The notes under the pieces were generated by a model. That model saw only the letters and a program-made list of their open reading frames with translations, was not told the DNA's origin and searched no databases. From contig CP025095.1 in assembly GCA_002831545.1 (NCBI GenBank), positions 682,001 through 746,000 on the forward strand: DNA of 64,000 nt, in the 5' to 3' direction. The stretch is from Streptococcus suis (lineage in GTDB: Bacteria; Bacillota; Bacilli; Lactobacillales; Streptococcaceae). The position numbers and the translations under genes are program-made. This document shows, piece after piece, positions 10,301 to 16,471 of the stretch (the stretch's first letter is position 1; each line of letters begins with the position of its first letter).

Positions 10301-12482
10301 ACTTCGTAATAGTTTCAAAGACTTGGATGTAGAATCTGATGCTTATGCAACTAAAACAAAAATGGCTGGTTATTTGGAAGAGTTACGATTTAAACTTGGT
10401 AAACAAGATTTAACCATTAGTATGAAACAACTCTATCTGAAGAGAACCCAGCAACTATTAAAAGATAATTTGGATCAGGAATTAGGTTCATTTTTAGCTA
10501 GTCAGTGGGTGACAAATGGGGCTACTTCAGCCATTAATGCCTATATGCAGAAACAAGTTGAAGACAATAAAGAATCCATCTGGCTTGCCTTGACCTATTT
10601 GGCACGCTACTACGGTATAGACTTTGATAAACTTAACTTGCGTAATTTAGCTATTTACCAACCGCATTTCTATGGACAATCTCTTTCAACTTTGGATTGG
10701 TTGAAAGAAGTTGGTAATCTAACTTACAAAGAATTGGCACCATTTGCAGCACCAATCACTTTCAAAAAGATATTTGAAAAACAAGTAGGAGTTGGACAGG
10801 ATCTTTTTGCTTACTTAGAGTTGAATCGCCAGTTATTCTCACCTGAAAAAACAGATGCAAATTGGTTTAAAGAGTCTAGCAAAGCCTTTATACATGAGGA
10901 AGTAAGTATAAGTAATCCGTCTAAGTCTGTACAGGTTTATGAACAAATTAAAGGTAATAGTGACTATCACCGTTATATCTTGCCGTTGTTGAACCTACCA
11001 GAGGAGGACCAACTTTACCTCGTTTCACTTCCAAACGTTCTTGTTTTTGGTAGCTATGGTCGATATGTAGATCATCAGTTACAAATCAGTCAGCCCGAAC
11101 TGTACCTAGCTAAGGTCAAAGAAATTCAAGAACAACGGATTCCAAAACACGCCCAGATTTGGAACAGATATATGGAGTTTATCAAGTCCTTGGTATCTGA
11201 CGCTGCACGTCAATCTATCGAATCTAAGCTAATCACAGTTCGTGAAGGATATAATATCAAGGATCCTGCTGGAAAACCATTACGGGGGGATGAGAATGAC
11301 CGTCGTCGTTGGGCAGCGGAATTTGGCGATTCCTACAGCATTATAGATGATTTCTTTGGACCGACAGAACTTTACTATGGTAGTTTTGAGATGTCAGGGG
11401 CGGCAGACTTTGAGTTTAAGAAATACATCATCTATGGCAATGTTGACTTGTTGACATCGACTGGAAATTCAACCTTCACGCATGAAATGACCCACATTCT
11501 CGAAGATCAAATCCTAAATCTTGCAGGAAGACGGCAGGGTCAAGAGTCAGAATCCTATGCAATGGGGCTCTTGCAATCCATCGCTTCGTCGAATGCCTAT
11601 TATTATGGTTTTAACCTGACAGAAGAACTGGCAGCAACAGCCAGTCATAACTCTAGTCCAAGCCGTTTAACTAGCAAGGAAGATTTGCAGAAATATCTCA
11701 AAGGCTCCTTTGATACCACTTATTTCTTAGATGCCTTAGAGGCTGAGGAAATGCTGAAATTGCCAAAAGATCAGTACAAAACTCTCTTGCGTAGAATAGA
11801 ATTGGAATTGGGAGAAACTTATAGTCAAAATGGTCACACATATCGTGACGCATTTGATAAAATTCGAAATCTAAGTGAATCCGAATGGCAAGCAATTAAC
11901 TTGACTAAGGTAGAAGATCTGGTTACTCATAATCTTCAATTGGCGAACACAATCAATAATATCGGTACTTACTTGAGAGACAATGATAAAAATTACTACT
12001 TTGTATCGCTCTACTATCCGATTTATGCAGGTCTACTTAACAATCAAGGAACGGTTGGAGGACTTCAGTTCCGTCGTACTGCCTTGGAACTTTTAGCTGA
12101 AAAAGGTTGGGATCAAGGATTCATACCATACGTGAGCAATCAATTAGTTCAAGAGGCTCAGACCAATGGTAAAGCTTTAACAGATGAATACATTTGGAAC
12201 AAGCTTATGCCTGATTACCAAGACTATGCAAGCTTCAAGAAAGCTCGTTATCAGACTAGTTTGACCCAGAAAAATACCATGAAACTAATTCAAATTTCAT
12301 GGCAAGGTCAACAGTATGAACTCAAAAATGGACAAGAGATTCAAGCTTTGATGAAGTCGGCAATTCTAGCAGATTTGGCAAGTCCGCAAAGTAGCTTCCA
12401 ACGACAGCAGCTAAAAGAAGTCTTGTACAAGGCCTTTCATGAAGCAAGTCAAGAATTTAGGGAAAGTATTTTCTTGCCATAA
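4377..12482 (+). CDS. iga: YSIRK signal, N-terminal LPxTG, G5-repeat M26 metalloprotease (IgA1 protease family)
   Basis: A 2701-residue surface protease. The order is a YSIRK-like signal peptide (residues 1-40), LPVTG at 94-98 followed by two hydrophobic segments (about 103-121 and 127-147), a long G5-like repeat region (about 225-1345), a GLUG-like M26 N-terminal region (about 1545-1810) and the M26 peptidase part. The zinc motif HEMTH is at residues 2369-2373, with a Glu about 23 residues later as probable third ligand. An LPxTG near the N-terminus rather than the C-terminus is a known trait of streptococcal M26 proteases and fits cell-wall anchoring with the catalytic part facing out. The repeats include three 444-bp DNA units and two 309-bp units, so copy number may vary between strains. 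The IgA1 specificity is inferred from the family only; another host substrate is possible. Confidence 0.9.
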   Translation: MKQYRHSIFSIRKLSIGVVSLCIGSGLLLSSLSGLQVEASERIAKSNQEIHFQYLLEEELSPEEKNRIVQNLPEELRQEATYFVVYRPHPSKVLPVTGEVVSQVAGWLAAGFLLIGIRAISSKKARVTSLLYITISGTVLPVLQIEALQSHALARFNQMVTVKAGDVLPDGKLKLDSYDFVGYIVEEGKTSDANITLPNLDNSQKSTGLDEPNLTDKEIPNSTEPSLPQILIKYREEQIPMEMKRVVVDDPELAVGQERLEAGVAGYYLHRYEESWLGDNLQSSRLIEVIEEVGKPEILYRGTKVEELPEQPIETQVPDHAPTAQPPVRLEYELQERVDQQVLPILEERIETDRLAQGETETVEGQTGLLEITYQDVIVDGKVIASNEVSRTETPAINRKVYVGTRVVEELPEQPIETQVPDHAPTAQPPVRLEYELQDRVDRQVLPIQEERIETDRLAQGETETVEGQTGLLEITYQDVIVDGKVIASNEVSRTGTPAINRKVYVGTRVDSKEVEPLTHSIPEAIIVSEEVPIPFEREQRSDPTMAVGTSRVEAGKEGLSREIYAELNGVRTHLKSEEITPAQPEITYVGSAVDEVTEEELPLVERIVELADQYTDYILEVQAGYPGRRKTISRNGEVIRVETEEGQEKIVHIGIKPIEGTVVENLSQTLDYGTVYQANPNLAFGVRQETEGQAGQEVFEVTYRTIKGQKTEEIRRKRISYTTPVDKVITVGTQATEEEVREALLAIYEADDTIPLGQKTPFSDGREKVTVYRTTYVLDEETGQVSSQRDQGTLREAGESPIIRVGTQPKVETLREPLPVVYQADTTRPTTSEPVRQAGRDKVTTITTSYSVNPNTGEVTASEPVRKVTDEGQSTVITVGTQATEEEVREALPAIYEADDTIPLGQKTPFSDGREKVTVYRTTYVLDEETGQVSSQCDQGTLREAGESPVIRVGTQPKVETLREPLPIVYQADTTRPTTSEPVRQAGRDKVTIITTSYSVNPNTGEVTASEPVRKVTDEGQSTVITVGTQATEEEVREALPAIYEADDTIPLGQQTPFFAGREKVTVYRTTYVLDEETGQVSSQRDQGTLREVGESPIIRVGTQPKVETLREPLPVVYQADTTRPTTSDPVRQAGRDKVITLTTTYSVNPNTGEVTASESVRKVTDEGQSTVITVGTQPTVREVSQTLPTVYRAREDMEPPYRKEVVTAQERRLGYRTNYVVNPQTGERLPQAEESFVISEGRAAIIEVGTKSTVVSEKVPHQVIRQDDFTLPEGEEVEGPAGRDGSITRTTSYRLNEATGELETLSVQIVEVAAQNQVIRVGKKVEEVPPKPLEKPTVRLASERAGGALVVNEETSQADLYYHVTDPDNTLQSIRLEIYNGQELVKTVEKNYDGGVDGSLQVTDLQHYAAYQARLSYRYRTQDGQADETVATLPFEISPKSIEFNRVSKRELFYRDQAGEFQQVTGLLQAPSDLSNYFVRYISPDSKEFLWAVDTITENGNQFDIAVRLPKLVQARDQADSNQLESLDKFQVSKIVLAQDSYVDFQQLIQAMKARPDGTFKLAADLVASPTTDTVYVENFRGRLEGLDGKVYRILNLNKPLFQTMTGARVENILLENVALESGDARAAALAITANTSQIQNVHVTGRIQSYVGAAGLVYESNSSQFDSVSFKGELVLNEHRTSNQITSGGLVGRLMSGSSLRKAYVNLTSTFTPRISMQDRLGGLVGTAILSTIDSVFVEGQVTNTEQTNTLAGLVAVGYMPSISNVASALKLPETGLLVGTRTPLPLTVLVQENVSTGVEDNGHKAQQKSTEELKQILSTWGLDRVMQPIQDASGNSDQASHQQVAYHLLRNGREDRKVAYENMSKLLPFYDRHTIVRMGNKLATDSVFVTKSIQSIVALKDKEVVTDFSAQPSQVNKLLVYFTDKDVQVFDLAYQGAYDQTGVLEYRLGTDLLFTPYQWVSGQNSTSLVATLRNSFKDLDVESDAYATKTKMAGYLEELRFKLGKQDLTISMKQLYLKRTQQLLKDNLDQELGSFLASQWVTNGATSAINAYMQKQVEDNKESIWLALTYLARYYGIDFDKLNLRNLAIYQPHFYGQSLSTLDWLKEVGNLTYKELAPFAAPITFKKIFEKQVGVGQDLFAYLELNRQLFSPEKTDANWFKESSKAFIHEEVSISNPSKSVQVYEQIKGNSDYHRYILPLLNLPEEDQLYLVSLPNVLVFGSYGRYVDHQLQISQPELYLAKVKEIQEQRIPKHAQIWNRYMEFIKSLVSDAARQSIESKLITVREGYNIKDPAGKPLRGDENDRRRWAAEFGDSYSIIDDFFGPTELYYGSFEMSGAADFEFKKYIIYGNVDLLTSTGNSTFTHEMTHILEDQILNLAGRRQGQESESYAMGLLQSIASSNAYYYGFNLTEELAATASHNSSPSRLTSKEDLQKYLKGSFDTTYFLDALEAEEMLKLPKDQYKTLLRRIELELGETYSQNGHTYRDAFDKIRNLSESEWQAINLTKVEDLVTHNLQLANTINNIGTYLRDNDKNYYFVSLYYPIYAGLLNNQGTVGGLQFRRTALELLAEKGWDQGFIPYVSNQLVQEAQTNGKALTDEYIWNKLMPDYQDYASFKKARYQTSLTQKNTMKLIQISWQGQQYELKNGQEIQALMKSAILADLASPQSSFQRQQLKEVLYKAFHEASQEFRESIFLP
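5289..5906 (+). repeat. Two tandem 309-bp repeats inside the protease gene
   Basis: The unit starting GTTGAAGAGCTTCCC at 5289 recurs at 5598, giving a 309-bp (103-residue) period. The two copies are nearly identical and encode G5-type modules ending in a GTRV motif. Periods are multiples of three, so unit loss or gain keeps the frame. Confidence 0.85.
6573..7904 (+). repeat. Three tandem 444-bp repeats inside the protease gene
   Basis: The phrase GGTACACAGGCTACC starts at 6573, 7017 and 7461, and a diverged GGTACACAA phrase at 7905 marks the end, so the period is exactly 444 bp (148 residues). Each unit holds two G5-like modules. Copies differ at a few bases only, for example CGT versus TGT (Arg to Cys) in the second copy, which suggests recent duplication or gene conversion. 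Confidence 0.9.
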
Positions 12483-12596
12483 GGTATTCGTTTTTGATAG
12501 TTTGGAGACTAATAGGTCACTTACCCCAAAAATACAGAAAATCTGAAAAGACTACTAAGTTCTCCTAAAATACTTGATTTTATCGGGGGGTATAAT

Positions 12597-12790
12597 AGGT
12601 ATGTAGGATGAAAATAATCCTAACAACATTTACCTTTGATTATATGCTACTGGATTCGTTTGTTCTGTCCAGTGTCAAACAATTGAAGGTTTGAAGAGCA
12701 GAACATCCTCCCTACTGTGTTACCCTACATAGAAATAAATAGTTCGGACTCTATGAAACAGTGAATCGCGTATATTCACTGTTTTTCTTT
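12597..12790 (+). ncRNA. Candidate structured non-coding RNA of about 190 nt
   Basis: A TATAAT at 12591-12596 is followed by a closing helix TATGTAGG (12600-12607) with CCTACATA (12725-12732). Inside is a long irregular hairpin: TGTTCTG (12661-12667) with CAGAACA (12699-12705), and within it TCAAAC (12675-12680) with GTTTGA. A strong intrinsic terminator lies at 12757-12790. No open frame of useful length is present. The size, own promoter, own terminator and long interrupted hairpin recall 6S-like RNAs, but I do not recognise the family, and an extended 3' UTR of the protease gene is the alternative. Confidence 0.45.
12757..12790 (+). terminator. Strong intrinsic terminator
   Basis: A 10-bp perfect stem (AAACAGTGAA at 12757-12766 with TTCACTGTTT at 12776-12785) is followed by TTTCTTTTT. 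It ends the candidate RNA or the protease transcript. Confidence 0.8.
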
Positions 12791-12799
12791 TTACCTCGA

Positions 12800-12807
12800 A
12801 AATTCAG
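12800..12807. repeat. Left 8-bp target duplication of the ISL3 element
   Basis: AAATTCAG directly precedes the element's GGCTC end and is repeated exactly at 15329-15336, right after the other end. An 8-bp duplication is typical of the ISL3 family. Confidence 0.9.
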
Positions 12808-13912
12808 GGCTCTTTGTCAACTGTAGTGGGTAGACGAAAAGCTAACACCTAGAGAGGACGAAATTCGTTCTCTCTTTTTGTATATTCAAAGCAATATATA
12901 TCTTTGTTTTAAAGTTCGTAAAATTCCTAAAGCCGAAAGCCTGTCTCTTGATGTCTTTGATGAGTTTATTGGTCGCTTCCAGTTTAGCGTTGGAATATGG
13001 AAGCTCCATGGCGTTCGTGATGTACGTTTTATACTTTAGAAACGTTTTAAAAACAGTTTTAAAGGCAGGATTGACAAGATCCAAATTGTCTTCTAGAAGC
13101 TCGAAGAAATATTTCGAGTTCATCTCTTGGAAATGGAAGAGAAGGATCTGATAGAGTTCGTAATAGAATTTCAGTTCCTCAGAGAAATTCAATGTCTTCT
13201 GGACAACCTCTCTCGGTGTTATTGTTTGCCCAAAAGTGCGAGAAAAGAAGCGATTCAGAGACAGTTTTCGACTATCTTTTTGGAGAATACGCCAGTGATT
13301 TTTCATGGATCGATAAGGTAGGGAACGCGTATCGAAAGTCTTCATAATATCAATTCTAGTCGTCATCATAGCACGGCTCAGGTGTTGGATAATGTGAAAT
13401 CTATCAAGGACAATTTTAGCTCTTGGAAATAGTTTTTTGATGATGGGAATATAGCTACCCGACATGTCCACTGTTACGACCTCGACAGTTTCTCTGACTG
13501 CCCTAGGATACTTGTAGAAATAGTTCTTTATGGTTGCTTGGCGGTTATTCTCTAGAATGGTCACAATGCGTCTCGTCTCAAAATCCTGAGCAATAAAGGC
13601 GAGTTTTCCCTTGTTCCGACTAAATTCATCCCAGCTCAAGACTTTTGGTAATTTCGTAAAATCATGCTCAAATTGAAACTGAGCCAGTTTCCTCTGGACG
13701 ACCGATACGGAGATATGTAGTCTCCTAGCGATGGCTATATTGGTCATGTTTTCTGTATGGAGTTGTGTCACTTTCTCCCAAATAGGTTGGGAAATCTGAC
13801 AGTTTTTCTTGACTAGAGTTGTCTCAGCTACAGTCACTTTTTGGCAAGATTTGCATTGAAACCGCCGTTTCTTATACTATTCAAAAAACAAAAACTAACC
13901 TATAATAGATTT

Positions 13913-14425
13913 ATGAAACTTACTATCGAACAAACGAAAGAATTAAAAACTTATTTGAAAGATAAAACCTATTCTCCATTTCATAGACGACTTCAAGTTA
14001 TCTTGTTCAGAGCAGAAGGTCTTAGCTATAAGGAAATCACTAACCTCATCGGCTATTCAAAGTATACAATCTGGTCCTTACAGCGCAAGTACGAACTTGA
14101 GGGGATTTCAGCTCTAGTAAGAGAAACGCGAGGTGGACGGAACCGTCAATATTTAACCCTTCAAGAAGAGGAAGCGTTTCTAAAAGAACAGTTAACAGCC
14201 TCACTAAATGGCGAATTTGTGACGATAAACTCTCTCTATGAAGCTTATCAGAAACGGGTTGGACACCCTACGACCAAGGAAGGATTCTATGCCATTCTTA
14301 AACGCCATGGTTGGCGCAAAGTGACGCCAAGACCAGAACACCCTAAAAAAGCAGACGCCGAAACGATTCTAGCGTCTAAAAATAAAATCTTCATTCACGA
14401 AAACAGGAAAGCGCTTCAAGAATAG
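13913..14425 (+). CDS. IS630-family transposase, orfA (HTH part)
   Basis: This 170-residue frame holds the N-terminal helix-turn-helix region (LSYKEITNLIGYSKYTIWSL) and the winged-helix linker (TKEGFYAILKRHGWRK). The frame is open further upstream to 13841, but that stretch overlaps the terminal repeat, and ATG 13913 is the natural start. The catalytic half is in the next phase; the frames would join if the ribosome slipped by +1 (or -2) in the A-rich stretch before 14420. Whether this is programmed frameshifting or a decay mutation cannot be told here; many streptococcal IS630 copies are annotated as two ORFs. Confidence 0.85.
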   Translation: MKLTIEQTKELKTYLKDKTYSPFHRRLQVILFRAEGLSYKEITNLIGYSKYTIWSLQRKYELEGISALVRETRGGRNRQYLTLQEEEAFLKEQLTASLNGEFVTINSLYEAYQKRVGHPTTKEGFYAILKRHGWRKVTPRPEHPKKADAETILASKNKIFIHENRKALQE

Positions 14426-14450
14426 TCGTCGCTATCATAAAGTCAGGCTA

Positions 14451-14948
14451 ATGTATCAAGATGAGGCGGGTTTCGGTTGGATCAGTAAAATTGGGAAGGC
14501 CTGGGCACCAAAAGGGGTGAGACCGCATGTACATAGTCACTATATTCGTGAGTATCGCTATTGCTATGGTGCTGTTGATGCCCATACAGGAGAGTCCTTC
14601 TTCATTATCGCTGGGGGCTGTAATACAGATTGGATGAATGTTTTTCTCAAACAACTATCTGAAGCTTATCCTGACGATTATATTTTATTAGTGATGGACA
14701 ATGCCGTTTGGCATAAATCAAGTACCTTAGAGAAACCACATAATATTGGTTTTGAGTTTATTCCTCCCTATACTCCTGAAATGAATCCAATTGAACAAGT
14801 TTGGGCTGAGATTCGAAAGAGAGGGTTTAAGAATAAAGCTTTTAAAACACTAGACGATGTGATAAACAAGCTTCAAGAAGTAATACGAGAGTTAGATTGG
14901 TCTATTTTAAAACCAATTGTTAGTAGACAATGGTTTAAAAACACTTGA
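14451..14948 (+). CDS. IS630-family transposase, orfB (DDE catalytic part)
   Basis: A 165-residue frame with the three catalytic acidic motifs: MYQDEAG, LLVMDNAVWHKS and NPIEQVWAE. The phase is open further upstream (…FKNSRRYHKVR), which is conserved-looking transposase sequence, so this is the second half of one split protein rather than a free gene. No Shine-Dalgarno sequence is seen before ATG 14451. The transposase may still be functional through frameshifting, which matters because MITE-like repeats with matching ends are in the window. Confidence 0.85.
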   Translation: MYQDEAGFGWISKIGKAWAPKGVRPHVHSHYIREYRYCYGAVDAHTGESFFIIAGGCNTDWMNVFLKQLSEAYPDDYILLVMDNAVWHKSSTLEKPHNIGFEFIPPYTPEMNPIEQVWAEIRKRGFKNKAFKTLDDVINKLQEVIRELDWSILKPIVSRQWFKNT

Positions 14949-15328
14949 CTGGTTTGCTTTTGATTTTTGTTGAGTATTAAGCAAGAGGAGGGTCGGAAAG
15001 CCCTGGCAATCCAAAATCGGAATCTTTGACGACTTTTGAAAGTCGTACTTGATGCATTTTCCTTGGCAATGAGAACAACGAGGACTGTCGTAATCTAGCT
15101 TTGCCCTGATTTCTAGATGGGTCTGATGTTTCAAAACGAAGAGAATTTTGATATTTTTGTCTTTGATTCCGATTAGTTCTGTGGTATGATAAAGCTGTTC
15201 CATATGAACCCTTTCTAATGAGTTGTTTAGTCGCTTTTCATTATAGGTCATATGGGACTTTTTTTCTACACTCAAAAAGGCTCTATAATCTCTACAGTGG
15301 ATTTACCCACTACAGAAATTATAGAGCC

Positions 15329-15336
15329 AAATTCAG
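15329..15336. repeat. Right 8-bp target duplication of the ISL3 element
   Basis: AAATTCAG directly follows the element's right end (ATAGAGCC), identical to 12800-12807. Confidence 0.9.
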
Positions 15337-15352
15337 TTGGTGGAAAATTTTG

Positions 15353-15361
15353 GTATAATAA
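15353..15361 (+). promoter_or_regulatory. Extended -10 promoter for phoH
   Basis: A TGGTATAAT extended -10 box lies just outside the ISL3 right end, about 28 bases before the TTG start and ahead of the AAAGGAG ribosome site. The insertion therefore left the phoH core promoter in place, though sequences upstream of -35 were replaced. Confidence 0.6.
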
Positions 15362-15388
15362 TAGAAAAACTACCAAAGGAGAAGTTTC

Positions 15389-16411
15389 TTGCTAGAACAT
15401 TCGATTGATATTCAATTAAAACACCCAGATGACCTATTTAGCCTCTTTGGGTCCAATGAACGCCATCTGCGCCTGATGGAACAAGAGCTTGGGGTGGTCA
15501 TCCACGCTCGGACAGAAGTGGTGCAAATCATTGGCCAGGAAGCACAAGTAGAACAAGCTCGTCTGGTTATTCAGTCCCTCTTAGTCTTGGTCAATCGAGG
15601 TCTGGTCATCAATACGCCCGATGTGGTAACGGCAATTTCCATGGTCAAAAATGATGAGATTGAAAAATTCGTTGCCCTCTACGAAGAAGAGATCATCAAG
15701 GACAACTACGGCAAACCCATTCGCGTAAAGACTCTTGGTCAAAAACTCTATGTGGACAGCGTAAAGCGTCATGACATCGTGTTTGGAATTGGACCAGCTG
15801 GTACTGGTAAGACCTTCTTGGCGGTTACTCTAGCTGTAACAGCCCTCAAGCGGGGACAGGTCAAGCGGATTGTCCTAACCCGTCCTGCGGTCGAGGCGGG
15901 CGAAAGTTTAGGTTTTTTGCCAGGGGATTTGAAAGAAAAAGTAGATCCTTATTTGCGCCCGGTCTATGACGCCCTCTACCAGATTTTGGGCAAGGAGCAG
16001 ACCACGCGCCTAATGGAGCGAGAGATTATTGAGATTGCACCGCTGGCCTATATGCGGGGTCGGACGCTGGAAGATGCCTTTGTCATCTTGGATGAGGCGC
16101 AAAATACCACCATTATGCAGATGAAGATGTTCCTGACCCGTCTGGGCTTTAATTCCAAGATGATTGTCAATGGGGATATTAGTCAGATTGACCTGCCACG
16201 CAAGGTTAAGTCAGGTTTAATTGATGCGACAGAGAAACTAAGCAAAATTCCACAGATTGATTTCGTACATTTTTCAGCCAAGGATGTGGTCCGCCACCCA
16301 GTCGTTGCCCAGATTATCAATGCCTATGAGCAGGAGGCTCTGGCTGCGGATAACCGAGCAAGTTTTGAAACGATTGGGGAGCTGAAGAAAGTGCAAGATG
16401 CGGAGGAGTAA
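15389..16411 (+). CDS. phoH: PhoH family ATPase
   Basis: A 340-residue cytoplasmic P-loop ATPase of the PhoH/YbeZ family, usually linked with RNA metabolism and YbeY. The Walker A motif GPAGTGKT, the family block LTRPAVEAGESLGFLPGDL and the Walker B VILDEAQN are all present, and an N-terminal region with KH-like features precedes them (residues 1-110). The start is TTG at 15389, chosen for the AAAGGAGAAG ribosome site 4-5 bases upstream. Length is normal for the family. It is the first gene to the right of the ISL3 element. Confidence 0.92.
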   Translation: MLEHSIDIQLKHPDDLFSLFGSNERHLRLMEQELGVVIHARTEVVQIIGQEAQVEQARLVIQSLLVLVNRGLVINTPDVVTAISMVKNDEIEKFVALYEEEIIKDNYGKPIRVKTLGQKLYVDSVKRHDIVFGIGPAGTGKTFLAVTLAVTALKRGQVKRIVLTRPAVEAGESLGFLPGDLKEKVDPYLRPVYDALYQILGKEQTTRLMEREIIEIAPLAYMRGRTLEDAFVILDEAQNTTIMQMKMFLTRLGFNSKMIVNGDISQIDLPRKVKSGLIDATEKLSKIPQIDFVHFSAKDVVRHPVVAQIINAYEQEALAADNRASFETIGELKKVQDAEE

Positions 16412-16471
16412 TTATTTTCTGCATCTTTGTCTGTCGAAATAGTTTGTGGAAAACAAATGAGGGAGTGACGC

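Larger units (their letters stand above)
13875..14977 (+). mobile_element. IS630-family insertion sequence (IS630-Spn1-like)
   Basis: It lies within the ISL3 transposase, flanked by TA at 13873-13874 and 14978-14979. The left end reads TACTATTCAAAAAACAAAAA; the right end on the minus strand reads ATACTCAACAAAAATCAAAA, so the ends are imperfect inverted repeats of about 25 bp. It carries two overlapping-phase reading frames for a DDE transposase. Its ends match those of the two MITE-like repeats at 26458 and 53990. Confidence 0.9.
12842..15203 (-). pseudogene. ISL3-family transposase split by an IS630 insertion
   Basis: The N-terminal part runs 15203 to 14980 (start ATG after GAAAGGG; residues MEQLYHTTELIGIKDKN and a CxxC zinc-finger pair) and the C-terminal part 13874 to 12842. 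Joining them restores 418 codons in frame across ...LLLL-KKRRFQC..., giving the second CxxC of the zinc finger. The C-terminal part has the DDE residues expected of the family (VTVDMSG, IVLDRFHIIQH, NAKLEATN). The coding sequence otherwise looks intact, so the IS630 insertion is probably the only inactivating event. The element cannot now move on its own. Confidence 0.9.
12808..15328 (-). mobile_element. ISL3-family insertion sequence, interrupted by an IS630-family element
   Basis: The ends are imperfect inverted repeats: GGCTCTTTGTCAACTGTAG at the left and, read on the minus strand, GGCTCTATAATTTCTGTAG at the right, both followed by TGGGTA. The 8-bp direct repeats AAATTCAG flank it. Removing the inner element and one copy of its TA target leaves about 1.4 kb with one 418-residue transposase frame, the usual ISL3 size. 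It sits between the protease genes and phoH. The right end also forms an internal imperfect palindrome (15279-15328). Confidence 0.93.

Noticed and set aside
12948..13321. Plus-strand open frames inside the ISL3 transposase
   Set aside because: They are opposite-strand shadows of the transposase with no start signals.
13841..13912. TTG 13841 as start of the IS630 orfA
   Set aside because: This stretch overlaps the element's terminal repeat and the host ISL3 sequence; ATG 13913 is inside the element.
15284..15289. TATAAT inside the ISL3 right-end palindrome as phoH promoter
   Set aside because: A better placed TGGTATAAT lies at 15353-15361; the inner one is part of the terminal repeat and symmetric on both strands.
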